Under the pieces are notes generated by a model. It did no database searches. It was not told the DNA's origin and saw only the letters and a program-made list of their open reading frames with translations. This document shows, one piece after another, positions 1-11,210 of a stretch of 64,000 nt of DNA. Made by a program: the position numbers and the translations under genes. Each line of letters begins with the position of its first letter. Position 1 is the stretch's first letter. Source of the DNA: Vespa crabro (Eukaryota > Arthropoda > Insecta > Hymenoptera > Vespidae); NCBI RefSeq assembly GCF_910589235.1, contig NC_060964.1, forward strand, positions 5,056,992-5,120,991, given 5' to 3'.

Positions 1-1358
1 CTCTGCCGGTGGTTCGAGGTAACGAAGTGCGAGAAGGAAGAGTCGATCGATCGAAGAGTCTTTCATTTCTTTAAATCTTTAGAAAGTCGACATTTACTCC
101 ATCGACGTAGTCTCCGTATCTTTGATAGACGATAACAGCTGCCACAAGTAGAAGCTTTTCACAAACGTAGTCGTTAGTCAACGGAAAAAGGAAGCTAAAA
201 TTTTTCACCGATAATTCCGTACAAGCGATAAATAATAACTTTCCTAGACGCACAAATAACGATCATGGAAAGGGAGAACATTTGATCTCTCTTAATGGAC
301 CGATCGTGTCGTCGAAAGATCCATGGAGATCTCTGAACGAACCCTTTAAGAAGGAACATTACTTGAACCCTCTTTTAGGGTTTCTCTCCAAAAGGAAGCT
401 TCCCAAATCAGAAGGGTACTCTCGTTGCTCCTCGGATTAAATTCATCGTCCGTATGCGATAAATATGACTGTAGACAGTTAAAAATAAGAAATAAAAGTG
501 ATATCTCATGGGATTTCATTTTTTCGTATAACAAGTAAATCCTTCTGTTCTTTGCTTTTAATCAATTTTATCAGATCATTACTGAATTTTAACAAGAAAG
601 AAGATTAAATCGGATTATTTATATACTGACGTTGTTAATATTTTTCTATCTAACAATGCGTTTTTCATTGCTTTGAAATATGCAAAAAATTCTTTCTCGG
701 TACGCTCATTTAAAAAATATTAATGTTAAGCTTATGAGTTTTAAGGACTAATCTGACGAGTCTCGTTTTCTATTCCCTCTTTTTCTTTTTTTTTTTCTTT
801 TTTGCTTTCTTCTTAAAAAACGAGAATGCCCTTTGAATTTGTACTTTCACAGAAACTTAAACTCTCTGGGTATACATATCGAATAAACAAAAAGGACGTC
901 ACTTTTTTCTTTCTCTTGCGAGCGGCAAACTACAAACTATCGTTCCACTATTTGCTCGGAACGATAACGAAGAAGAAGAGGTGTCGAGGCACACAGTTCG
1001 CTAACATACAGTTTACATAGTTCAGAAACGAGAAAGGAAGACGCTCCTAATGGAATTAAGAAGGATCTAAAAAGCGAAGGAAATTCCGTCCGTTTCTTAT
1101 CTAAAAAGAAATACCAAGTTGTCTACGTTACGCGATAAGAACGTTTACCTCATCTCTCCTCGGTTCTTTCATTCTATTCACTCAAGAGCTATACTTCGTT
1201 CCTCTTGGATAACTGTAATTTTCAAGGATTACTAACAATCACGAAAATCAATTTCGATCGGAAAAAGCTGGTATATCCGAGATACAATGGAGACTGTCTC
1301 AAGAGAAAGAGAGCGAAAGATTATTGTAATAATCATGCACCATCCGAAAGGAACTTGG

Positions 1359-1360
<2 letters not shown>
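1..1360. other. non-coding, no gene seen
   Basis: Mixed sequence, AT-rich at 535-830, with one T-rich run at 773-812. Small open frames are neither long nor protein-like. I see no RNA gene or mobile element. Confidence 0.6.
773..812 (+). repeat. T-rich pyrimidine tract
   Basis: About 40 bases of T with scattered C and one G. Confidence 0.8.

Positions 1361-1364
<4 letters not shown>

Positions 1365-1439
<75 letters not shown>
1365..1439 (+). repeat. compound (AT)18(AG)n microsatellite
   Basis: Pure AT dinucleotides switch at 1401 to AG dinucleotides, nearly pure. Confidence 0.95.
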
Positions 1440-1440
<1 letters not shown>

Positions 1441-2387
1441 TAAGTTCCGATCGTATATATAATTTCCAAGAACATTATAAAACGAAGGAGTGCGTCATTG
1501 AAAGTCCTGGCAAAGAGAGCAACGAAGCCGACGGTGTAATAGGAATGGCGCGCAACCGATAAATCTTGTCGACGCTTTGGAATTCGAAGCGGCGTATGGT
1601 AGAGCAAGTCCTTCATCGAGACCTCGTCTCATTATCATTAATGGCCATGCGTAAGATGTGCGCAAAGCGCAGGCGTATCCTCCTTCGTGGAAGATCATGC
1701 GATATTTCCACGACGTGGAAAATATGTTTCGTTGCACAATCGCAAACGGACGATGAGAATTACAACTACTGGATGGGTTAGTCTCTCAATGCCGACGGGA
1801 TCGATTGCATTCGTTCTTGGATAACGTGGGAACGGTATATCTAGCCGATAAATTGAAAAAAAGAAAGATAAAAAGAAGAAAAAAAGAAAAGAAAAAAAGG
1901 ATAAAAAGAAAAAGAGATACAAGGTCATAATAACCTGGGAGAAAAACGATAAGCGTCTCCGCTTCCTCGTTCTCGGTTGTTTTTCTGCGTGATCGTGAAT
2001 GATCCTAAACGATCTTGAAATGATCTCCCGATCGAAAAATCATTTGAGATAGTCGATTTTCATAATCGAATTCTCGACACATCGATATTCTCGTTGGTAC
2101 ATACGTAGATAGGTACGTAGATATGTATGTAATACGTACAACACGTTCGGTGAGGGAATAGCCTCGTCAAGGTCGCACGAGATGGATTCTCTGAGAGCGT
2201 GAGATCGTCGAGCTTCGACGAGACAAACACACGTGCGAGTTACTCTCTTTTATTATACGAGGGGACTTTAAAGGCGCGTCGAATTCGAAATTCGCAGTGG
2301 TTCTTTCGCGTGGTCTTAGATCCTCCTTGGTAACGACCAAATCGAATTTCTCGTGGATCCTCGCAAAAGTACGACGGTACCACGAAT
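1440..2387. other. non-coding, one purine tract
   Basis: Complex sequence with an A-rich purine run at 1853-1918. Two overlapping frames of 60-80 codons on opposite strands near 1500-1780 show no recognisable motif. Confidence 0.55.
1853..1918 (+). repeat. A-rich purine tract
   Basis: Runs of A broken by single G residues. Confidence 0.85.
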
Positions 2388-2430
2388 CGTGCACGCGATG
2401 AGTGCGAGTGAGCGAGAGACCGACCAAGAC

Positions 2431-2480
<50 letters not shown>

Positions 2481-2592
2481 CGTCGTTTCGGTGGTGCAAG
2501 AATGTTTACACTAGGGAACATAAATACCGAGGCAGATCGTAGGCATGAAAAGATCTCGGTGCTCGTACGTGCACGCGATCTCTCTCCATCTT

Positions 2593-2650
<58 letters not shown>
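2388..2650 (+). repeat. opposed (AG)n and (CT)n arrays with flanking direct repeat
   Basis: (AG)n at 2431-2479 faces (CT)n at 2595-2650, so a transcript could fold into a long hairpin with a ~115-nt loop. CGTGCACGCGAT occurs at 2388-2399 and again at 2568-2579, just before each array. Confidence 0.85.
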
Positions 2651-2817
2651 GTATCGAATAAGAAGAAAAGAAAAAAAAAATTGACTCGGATCGGGGAGCG
2701 TTCGCGCGTAAAAATACAGCAAAATATTCCGTGTTACTAGGACGAAAAGGGCTTCGTGAGGTTTCCAGTTACTCGAGCGTTTTACGAACGCGTTCTACTC
2801 GTCTATCCGTGGAATAA

Positions 2818-2939
2818 TCTTTCTTATTTCTTTTTCATTTCTTTCACAACATTCTTTTATTTCTCTTTTCGTTTTTTCTTTTCCTTTTTTCTTTATTTTC
2901 CTTTTTTTTTTTTTTTCTCTTGTCGTTTTTTTTTTTTTA
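2818..2939 (+). repeat. long T-rich pyrimidine tract
   Basis: About 120 bases, overwhelmingly T and C, with two poly-T cores near its right end. Confidence 0.85.
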
Positions 2940-3153
2940 CAACAGAGCACGCCAACTCTCGAGAACGCTATAAGTTGGAAGAAGGCGCATAGTAGAAGGG
3001 ATAGAGTAGGTACTCTCTTATTCTGGCCTTGAAAGTCGACCTTCGCAGCTCGCGCGAACGGTTCTCCTCCTTTTTTCCGCGCGTTCTTTCGCATTCGTTT
3101 CGTGTTCTCGATCCTGTTAACGTCCACTCTCAAGGGTTCTCTCGGAGCCGCTT

Positions 3154-3193
3154 AGAAGAAGAAGAAGAAGAAGAAGAAGAAGAAGAAGAAGAA
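3154..3193 (+). repeat. (GAA)13 microsatellite
   Basis: Pure GAA triplets. Confidence 0.95.
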
Positions 3194-3337
3194 TAAGGGA
3201 GAAAGAATAGGAGCGAGAAGGAAGAAAAGGAAGGAGGGTAGAATCACGGGCGAATCTGTCGAGCATTAGGAAAGGGATCGTGCGAATCCTAGAAGCGACG
3301 GACACGAAGATGGACGACGTGGAGACGATGCGTCGAG

Positions 3338-3387
3338 ATGTCGGTACCGCCGGACGTGAAGGAACAGCTCGAAAAGCAAGAGCAAGA
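3338..3387 (+). other. candidate first coding exon
   Basis: ATG at 3338 opens a frame reading MSVPPDVKEQLEKQEQE, with protein-like composition (charged, helix-prone) and no simple repeat inside it. The reading ends at the donor-like AAGA|GTAAGA, or at an overlapping TAA if unspliced. The last exon base is A instead of the preferred G. An overlapping frame from the ATG at 3310 is also open to the same donor. No family recognised; (GAA)n upstream and (GGA)n downstream make the setting repeat-rich. Confidence 0.15.
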
Positions 3388-3390
3388 GTA

Positions 3391-3471
3391 AGATGAAGAG
3401 AAAGAGAAAGAGGTGGAGGAGGAGGAGGAGGAGGAGGAGAAGGAGGAAGAGGAGGAGGAGAAGAAGAAGGA
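3391..3471 (+). repeat. imperfect (GGA)n purine array
   Basis: GGA triplets with GAA interruptions. It gives poly-E or poly-R in translation and explains the frames that cross it. Confidence 0.9.
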
Positions 3472-3674
3472 CGGACGAGCGGAGAGAGATCTTCGCTCGA
3501 TCTCGTTTTCTCGGAACGAGGGAGCCAGCACGGCTTCTACAAAGCGTTTTCGCTCGTTCGATATTCCGAAACCGACTCGATCGCACGATCGTTTTGTTTC
3601 TTCGGACGTCGCCTTCTTCGCGGTCGCGTTAAAAAGACGCGTGTTTTTGCTCGCGGCTTGGCCTCGCGCACGCC

Positions 3675-3889
3675 AGAAAGAAAGAGAAAGAGAGAGAGAG
3701 AGAGAGAGAGGGAGGGAGAAAAAGAGAAGGGAGAAGAGAGATAGAAAGCTGGGAGGGGGGAAAGAGATCGAAAGAAAGGGAAAGAGAGGGAGAACTAGAA
3801 AACGATTCTCCATGTAGACGGCGTCGGTTCTATTGACGACTGAAGAAGGAAATCTTCGCGCCACAATTCTCTCTCTCTCTCTCTCTCTC
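3675..3889 (+). repeat. purine tract followed by (CT)11
   Basis: A 120-base GA-rich purine tract (3675-3795), then a short unique spacer and (CT)n at 3868-3889 in the opposite sense. Confidence 0.85.
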
Positions 3890-4098
3890 CCCCATAAAAC
3901 CCAATTTTTCTATTCGCATTTTCCGCAAAGACTATTGCAAATGATTTTCAATCTTCTCCGGTATTACATTCTCGACGTTTAATCTATTTCAGAATTAAAG
4001 TAATAGTATAGGGACACGAGAGGAAAAATAATAATAAAAGGTATATGATGTACGAGTTGAGTTTTTCTTACCAATCATGGAAAATGAATCTGTGTAAA

Positions 4099-4141
4099 TT
4101 TTTTTTTTCTTTTCTTTTTTTCTTTTTTTTTTTTTTTTTTT
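4099..4141 (+). repeat. T-rich tract
   Basis: Poly-T with a few C residues. Confidence 0.9.
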
Positions 4142-4234
4142 GTATACACGAATAAAGAAGAAATTGACGTTGACGATGGGCTGTCGTATTGTTAAGAATC
4201 TTTTAAGGACTAAAAACTATTCGATTATTACTTT

Positions 4235-4252
4235 ATAATTATAATTATAATT

Positions 4253-4321
<69 letters not shown>

Positions 4322-4342
4322 CATCATCATTATTATCATAAT
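4235..4342 (+). repeat. (ATAATT)n-(TAA)n-(TTA)n self-complementary array
   Basis: An ATAATT run passes into (TAA)n at about 4258-4283, which meets (TTA)n at 4284-4320, then ATC triplets. The two middle arms are reverse complements with no spacer, so the block can extrude as a cruciform. Confidence 0.95.
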
Positions 4343-4444
4343 GTACATTAATAGCAAAATGGAAGAGACAGGGCAAACAAGCGCCTCGTCCTTTACGACG
4401 AATCATCGAGCACAGAGAACTTGTAGAGTAAGTTAAGGAAAACG

Positions 4445-4501
4445 AGAGGGGGGAGAGAGAGAGAGAGTGAGAGAGAGAGGGAAAGGGAAAGAGAGAGAGA
4501 A
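4445..4501 (+). repeat. (GA)n purine tract
   Basis: GA dinucleotides with GGG and AAA interruptions. Confidence 0.9.
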
Positions 4502-4703
4502 TCTCTTTTGCGACGACGAAGATGGTGCAAGCTTTATAATTCCATTGGATCTTTTGAAGCCTCGTCCACATGGAGTGGTGCGCGATCTCACTGGAGTCCA
4601 TTAGTGGTACACGACAATCGAACGTCGACCAACAGAGGAAACATAAGTCACTTGTGCCAGGCAAGGCTGCTTTGTGATCCGACCGAGGCAGATGTCAAAG
4701 GTG

Positions 4704-4706
<3 letters not shown>

Positions 4707-4745
<39 letters not shown>
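4707..4745 (+). repeat. (CT)19 microsatellite
   Basis: Pure CT dinucleotides. Confidence 0.95.
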
Positions 4746-4750
<5 letters not shown>

Positions 4751-5378
4751 CCCTTTCTTTCTCGTTTACTCACACTATCCCACTCCTTCTCTCGTTCTCG
4801 ACGATCGCTCGAGGCTGGTTTGGAAGCTATGGAGGGGTTTGCCTTACAAAGGGCTAATTGTGTAGCCTGATCAGAAATAGGTTTTCTTCTTTATATCCGG
4901 TTTTCACGTGCTTTTATCAAGAAGGAAAAAAAGGGAAATCGAAAGAGATTGGAAAAGCTTCATTCGCTTCGAAAGTCGTACTTATCTTCTTCATTCTTGT
5001 GCAACCATGTAAGAATCGAGACGTTTTAATCAACGATCCTTAGTTTTTCATTCTCTTCCTTTTCCACAATTGGGAGTACAAGTATGTAGTTAAGCGTATA
5101 TATATGTTGGTATGTACGGATGTTTACAGGAATTTGTGTGAAAGAAGGATCGCCGAAATGTTCGACGAGGATACGACGAGGAGACGTCAAAGGAATCGTT
5201 ACGTCGTTTGCACGGCTTATCTCGAAAGGCCGAGTAAATTTGCTCTCGTACAAGGCACATATTTACGATGCTTTCTCGGCGCACACGTTTCTCTCCTTTT
5301 CATTTTACGATGTGTAATGTCTCAATACTCGAAGAGGGGTATCGCTTTGAATCTGATCGTTAACACCCTTTAATTAGA

Positions 5379-5599
5379 TCTATCTCTATCTCTATCTCTT
5401 TCTCTCTTTTGATCGTCTCGTTTCGTTCAGGATACTCTGTCAACCTGATATTATCTCGTGTGAGCACCTCGTCTCTGTGCGCAATACTTGTTTCCGGAAA
5501 GAGGAAAAAAGAGGATAGAAAAAAGTCTCACTCTTCCTCTCCTGCCCCCCCCCCGCCCTTCTCTCTCTTTCTCTCTCTCTCTCTTTCTTTCTTTCTGTG
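5379..5599 (+). repeat. (CTCTAT)n, C10 run and CT tract
   Basis: Three pyrimidine repeats in 220 bp: (CTCTAT)n at 5379-5410, ten C at 5545-5554, and imperfect CT/CTTT at 5559-5599, with unique sequence between the first two. CGTTTCGTTCAG at 5430 is acceptor-like but unsupported. Confidence 0.8.
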
Positions 5600-5820
5600 G
5601 AAGTACGGTGTCTCTGATCTTAAGATTATTTCGACATCCGGAATGGGTTGCACGCCAGAGTAGATAAGACTCTTACGACGGACCACGAAAGCATGTTGGA
5701 TGAAACCGTTCTTACCATACCTACCCTTTCTGCGACATATTAAAGCGAAAAAAATGCGTTGACAACTACAAAGTGCCTACTCAAGGATATTTCCTCTTCC
5801 CGCGTGAAGGCGGATAATGA

Positions 5821-5862
5821 AAAGAGAGAGATAGATAGATAGATAGATAAATAGATATATAC

Positions 5863-5916
<54 letters not shown>

Positions 5917-5917
5917 A
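5821..5917 (+). repeat. compound (GATA)n(AT)n(AG)n microsatellite
   Basis: GATA tetramers, then AT dinucleotides, then AG dinucleotides in one continuous block. Confidence 0.95.
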
Positions 5918-7270
5918 TACATTATAATCGCGACAACAATAACTCCGTCCTTAATACATCTTTATAAGCGCAAAATTCTAAGAAGATCTCGAAAGGAAAT
6001 AACCTTCATAAAAATCGTCGTTGTCGTGTCGTTGAATGTTCGTCGACCGGCCCGAGATCGAAAAAGTTTCGAGAAGAGGCTTCATTAGCCGGCATAAAGA
6101 CGCTACTTCGACGCTAATCCGGGCTGTCGTTTCTTTGTTGGCGACAAAGAGAAGAAAAAAAAGAAACGAAATCAGCAGGAAAGAATTTCGCGACTCGTTC
6201 GCACCTCCGCCCACCGAATCACGTTCGCCATGGAAGTCCGATTTGCACGACCGACACTAATCCTCGTATAATCGCTCGTCACGGATCTGGCCCTCTTGCG
6301 AGTACCGATGAAAGAGGTGGAGAAGCTGAGAAACATTTTCATCCAGGACTACGATCAAAAGAGAAGAAAAAGTTTGCGACGTCGATCGCATTCGTTGGAA
6401 CCTCCCACGTAAAATGCACATTTCTTGAAATTCCAACTTTTATCGGGTTCAATGAACGTGTATTCACTTTAATAACCAACCGCATATCGTAATTGTAGAC
6501 CGCGCACGAGAAGGTTAAGACGAACGATGCGTTAAGTGCACGATAGAGAACCTGGAATACGTCTCGTAAAATATGTCCTTTCGATTTTGCAATTATTTAT
6601 CGGTCGATAAGGTGAGTATAAAGTGTCGCTTAACGATTTGATAAGAAACGTCAATATACAACACGTGGGTTCGCCCACGCTTCGCTACGTGAGACTAGGG
6701 AGAATAGTCGATAGCTTGCGACACGTTTCTCGTCATATATATTTGAAAGGATGTATCGTGAAAACAACATTTTTATGATATTTTATCTATTTAAATTGAA
6801 CCTTTGAAATTAATCTCGTATATAGGGATATCTAATTTTCCTACTTCATTGAAAATTCTTTTTTATCTTATATTTGGGATCGTCTTTGTTGAGACAATCT
6901 TTATTGGAAAAGCTGATACTTTCCAATATCCAATGTAATTGTGAACTTAGGAATATTGATAAAAGAAAGATTTTTTTTTTTAAATATTTATATATCTATC
7001 GAATATTATGTATGACGCATTTTTTTTTCTTTTTTGCTAGAGGATGACGCATAAATAACGCTAATTAGAATCATTCGTGCATTAGTCGTCATTTTTCTTT
7101 GAATTTTGATAAATCGTTGTAGAACGACTAAAGGAAATTTGTCTGAAAGAAATATTTGATTCGTGAGGTTAACCGCAAAGACCCACAAGTACAGGAAAGT
7201 ATTCACGCGTTGACACGAAATACTAATCATGTTGGATATACGTCGCGTGCTAGTACAAGAGTGAGGGAGG
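5918..7270. other. non-coding, repeat-poor
   Basis: Complex sequence, moderately CpG-rich to 6740 and AT-rich from 6760 to 7130. It contains the short start-to-donor candidate at 6573-6611. Nothing else is recognised. Confidence 0.55.
6573..6611 (+). other. candidate first coding exon
   Basis: ATG at 6573, with A at -3 and an in-frame TAA just upstream, starts 13 codons (MSFRFCNYLSVDK) ending exactly at AAG|GTGAGT, a full-consensus donor. The peptide is too short to identify. A chance donor after a chance ATG is the main alternative. Confidence 0.1.
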
Positions 7271-7333
7271 TAAAAAGAAAGAGAAAGAGAAAGAAAGAGA
7301 GTGAGAGAGAGAGAGAGAGAGTGAGAGAGAGAG
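7271..7333 (+). repeat. (GA)n purine tract
   Basis: GA and GAAA units with isolated GTGA interruptions. Confidence 0.9.
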
Positions 7334-8175
7334 GCGAACAAAGCGTGAACGTCATTCGTAATGTTTAATAAACCCAACCACGCATCTAGTGAGTGACGCG
7401 TGGATATATATCGATGACAATGATTCAGAGGTTCGACGTGGACCTACCAGAGACTAACTCGTCGTATTCCTCGTTTGACTATCGTACGTGATTGTTTGTT
7501 AGATGTGATGACAACAGTCAGAAAGAGAAGAATGAGAGTTAGAGAAGCTCACTATGTATAGAGGAAATTTTTAATGGGAAATTTGCATAATGCAAATGTT
7601 AATAATTCCCATCTATTTTAACGTTTATAGACTAATTTTTATAGCGATTTAAAGCGAATAATTTATATTTTTTCTTGACAATTAACACAAAAATTTAAAT
7701 AGAATTGAAGTACAAAATTGTGAAATAAGTGTTCTTTTTTTACAACCATACTCTTTTTCATTCAAATTCTTAAGGTTTTGCGTACGAGCATAAATATATC
7801 CAGTTAGTTATTTGAAAACTTTTGATACGATGAATCCTTCTCGAATACGATATTATCAAGAACTTGCCACAATCTACAACGAAAAAATTAGAGCCCCGAT
7901 AAAGATGGTTATATATATAGTCTACTAATATCATCTAACTCTGATATGTGGTAAAATCGTAGATAAAGTTGATCGTGTAAAGAGAAGTAAGAATGAAGAA
8001 AAAGAGAAAACGATCGAAGTATAAGAAACAGAAGGGGAAAGAACTAGGAACGTCAACGCACTGCTCGTGATATCTCGAACGAGCCAAAAGAAAATAGGGG
8101 ACTGAACGAGAAAGCAAAGAAATAGTGCGAGCACCTTCCTCTCATTCTTTGTCTTCTTTTATTTTTCTCTTTCAT
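7334..8175. other. non-coding, AT-rich
   Basis: No simple array. AT-rich between 7560 and 7930; nothing recognisable. Confidence 0.55.
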
Positions 8176-8184
8176 TCCCTCCCT

Positions 8185-8235
<51 letters not shown>
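8176..8235 (+). repeat. (CCCT)4(CT)n microsatellite
   Basis: CCCT tetramers grade into pure CT dinucleotides. Confidence 0.95.
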
Positions 8236-8236
<1 letters not shown>

Positions 8237-8330
8237 TTCTTTCAGCCTTTTTCTTTACTCCCAAGGGTTAACGTGGGCGGATGGGGTTCTCGTCGGGCGG
8301 AACAAAGCTCAGATAAGAGAAGCGCTGTGC

Positions 8331-8453
8331 AAGAAGGAGAGAGTGAAAAAGAGGAGAAAAGAGAGAAAGAGAGAAAGAGAGAGTGAGAGAGCAAGAGAAA
8401 CTAGAGTCTTCTCTTATCGCGAAGCGAAGCGTGGCGAGGCGAGCCAAGGCGAG
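8331..8453 (+). repeat. GA tract and degenerate GCGAR pentamer repeat
   Basis: A GA-rich purine tract (8331-8400) is followed by seven pentamers close to GCGAA/GCGAG at 8419-8453, two of them mutated. Confidence 0.8.
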
Positions 8454-8660
8454 ACGGAGGACACTTCGAAGTATTTTTCATGGCAATAAATAATCCGGAA
8501 CGAACGTCATTCCGAGAGGTGACACGGCCCTGCGAGCCAGGATAGAGAGGCGTGCCTGCGATAGCAGCTCTTTCCTTCTTATCCCCAGTTCCTCTCTCTT
8601 CCCCCTCCTCATCACCACCACCCGTATACTTTTTCTTTTGTCTTTCTGCCCCTTTCTCTC

Positions 8661-8750
8661 TTACTTACTCACTCACTCACTTTCTCTCTCTCTCTCTCTC
8701 TCTCTCTCGCTCTCGCTCTCGCTCTCTCGCTCTCTCGCTCTCTTTCTTCC
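8661..8750 (+). repeat. (TTAC/TCAC)n(CT)n with CTCG variants
   Basis: Five TTAC/TCAC tetramers precede CT dinucleotides interrupted by regular CG-containing units. Confidence 0.9.
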
Positions 8751-8800
8751 ACCGTTTCGAAGCAATATCTACTATGGCTTACGGGGAAGCGTCCATGGAA

Positions 8801-8825
8801 CGTGGCCTGGGCCACGTGGGCCACG
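8801..8825 (+). promoter_or_regulatory. nested inverted repeat around an E-box
   Basis: CGTGGCCTGGGCCACG (8801-8816) is an inverted repeat with 7-bp arms. It overlaps CCACGTGG (8812-8819), a perfect palindrome centred on the E-box CACGTG, and GGGCCACG is directly repeated. Confidence 0.4.
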
Positions 8826-9066
8826 AGAGAAGGCACTTACACGACCTATTTCGAGAGAGAAATAATGTCTCTCCATTGGTGGGCTCGGTGATCTCTCGAT
8901 CGCGATTACGTTCTGGTGCTCCTTCGCGGGTTCCACGCTTCCAGGACTCTCCTCAACTCTCCTGGCCTCTTTGCTTCCGCGAGATTCGCGATATCGGCTA
9001 AAGTAGAGCAACCTCTTGCGTTGAGTACCCACATTCGCGAGAGCATACGTAAATAAACAGATACAA

Positions 9067-9176
9067 CTTTTCTTTTACTCTTTCTCCTTTCTTCTCGTCT
9101 TCTTCGATGAATATCTTTTTTCTTTCTATTTTTTCTCTTCCTTCTTTTTTTTTTTTTTTCTTTTTTTTTTTTATTT
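9067..9176 (+). repeat. T-rich pyrimidine tract
   Basis: About 110 bases, mainly T, with C. Confidence 0.85.
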
Positions 9177-10152
9177 GTCGATCTCGTAGTAAAAGTAAGA
9201 ATAAGAAAAGAAAAGCGTCGTTTTAACGAAGAGTACACATCAAATTCTTTTACGTTCGTATAGAGTGCCAACAAAGCAATGGAAAACGATGCTTTGTATG
9301 TAGGATTTAAAATGATGCCTCTTGATCAGCCTTGGCTACGACCCAAATTACTTTTATGGCAAAAGCGAAATTGCATTAAAGAAAAATGTAAACTGCAATA
9401 TGGCAACCACGATATTGTATGGCATTAAAAAATAGAATTACATTGTTATAAACGAGAGTCGAAATATTATAAACAAAGAGAGTGAAAGAAGGAGTCATTT
9501 AGTTTGCTAAAAAGCAAAGAGTCCTTTCGTGCGCCAGTCTTCTTGCCGTACGCGACCCACTTGAAATGACCCATTTCTCATAGCCGTTCCTAGCATGGTA
9601 AAGAGGCACTCCGCCTCTTAACTCGGATATATAATTAACAAGAATAGGAGTAACGGAAAATAATGTGCAACGGGGAAAAACAAGGTTACCGGATGATTGA
9701 TAGCCACTTAAAAAATGGGAATAGTTTAAACAAGTCTACATTTAAATATAAAGAGAAAGTGAATTGTTTGCTAAAAATGAAGATGAGTTATTAAAAAGGA
9801 TTGCTAAGATAAAATGAATACCGTTGGTAACGAAATCGTGACACTTACGATAAAATACGACCATCTTCTCGTTTGGGCGTTTAAATTCCCTCGCGTTATA
9901 GAACCGCATTCGAGGCGATTTCATCGAGCTTACCGCGCGCAAATCGAGCTCGTCTCGCGATGAGAGATAATAAGTACCGAGAGGCGCAAAATCGAACACA
10001 AACTGCGAAATAATAAAAAGAGCGTATTCGAGAGCGCGCATCGAACGCATCTTACAGTCGCTTAAACCTCGTCATTTTATGCCGGCCGATGAATCCGATA
10101 TCTCGAAGGATCGATCATAACGGTGCATCTCGCGAGAAACGAAAGAGTGAGA

Positions 10153-10155
<3 letters not shown>
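9177..10155. other. complex non-coding block
   Basis: Nearly 1 kb without arrays, of balanced composition at 9290-9640 and 9840-10130. No coding or RNA gene recognised. A reasonable target for a conservation test. Confidence 0.5.
9601..9619 (+). other. 7-bp hairpin
   Basis: AAGAGGC and GCCTCTT flank a 5-base loop in a repeat-free block of balanced composition (9290-9640). Confidence 0.35.

Positions 10156-10210
<55 letters not shown>
10156..10210 (+). repeat. (GA)26 microsatellite
   Basis: Pure GA dinucleotides. Confidence 0.95.
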
Positions 10211-10211
<1 letters not shown>

Positions 10212-10955
10212 TCGCGAGGCGCAACTGCAGCTTGATTACACTCCAGCCTCTCTCAAGCGCGCATCGTCCAATGTAGCAGAAGGCAAAGGCGGACTTCTCG
10301 ACCCTGTTATTTATGTAGCATTCGTGGTGTGAGAGTAGGAACGTCGGCAGCAAATGCACAGTTGTGCGTGTCGAGAGCCATCACGTGGAAAGCCTCGAAT
10401 TTTTCGGATCGATCTGTATTACGATCTGTATTGCGGTTTAAATAAATAGAGACGTACGAACGGAGATGATGTATTTTTTTTTTTTTCATTATAATCGAAG
10501 AGTTTAAACAGTAGAATTATAAAATTCGTAAATCCCGTGAAATTCTTCAAAGATTAAGTCATAGGATGTATTAAGAACTAAATTTATTTATTTAAAATAT
10601 CAAATAGCTTTTAACCAAAAAAGAAATCACTATAACGAATTTATAATTCTCATACGTTCGATTAAACGTAACTTTCGTTTAAACGAAACTTTCAATTCAA
10701 TGCGTATCTGAGATACACAAGGACTTCTGCTCAAAATCGCTCGTTAGAATGCTTTCAAGAGTATTTGCTATCCTTCGTTAGAAAAGCAAAAGCATTCTGA
10801 AAAGGGAATGAGCGTTTCGATTTTGCGTCAGAGAAAATACTACGAAACGTTTGTTTGCGATCAAAGGATGCATAAGTAACGCTCAAACGCGTAGCGCATT
10901 TAACGTTTCGATGCTTTTCGAGGATTCCGTACCCATATATTTTATTAAATCCTGC

Positions 10956-10957
<2 letters not shown>
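10211..10957. other. non-coding
   Basis: Complex sequence with a T13 run at about 10474. Nothing recognised. Confidence 0.55.

Positions 10958-11003
<46 letters not shown>
10958..11003 (+). repeat. (AT)23 microsatellite
   Basis: Pure AT dinucleotides. Confidence 0.95.
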
Positions 11004-11006
<3 letters not shown>

Positions 11007-11109
11007 TGTGTTTTCATCTAAATTACGTTTCGTGTCATACAAAGCTTAACGAAAAGGAGAAATTTAAGTGATTAAAGAGAACGAGTGACCGAATTGAAGA
11101 CTTATGAAT

Positions 11110-11160
11110 GAAAGAGAGAAAGAAAAAGAGATAGATTGATAGATAGATAGATAGATAGAT

Positions 11161-11205
<45 letters not shown>

Positions 11206-11210
11206 GAAAG
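11110..11210 (+). repeat. (GATA)n(GA)n compound array
   Basis: GATA tetramers at 11129-11160 followed by GA dinucleotides. Confidence 0.95.

Noticed and set aside
2240..2722. 160-codon minus-strand frame
   Set aside because: Runs through the facing AG and CT arrays; low complexity.
3289..3864. 191-codon minus-strand frame
   Set aside because: Dominated by poly-S/L/F from GGA and GA tracts; no domain.
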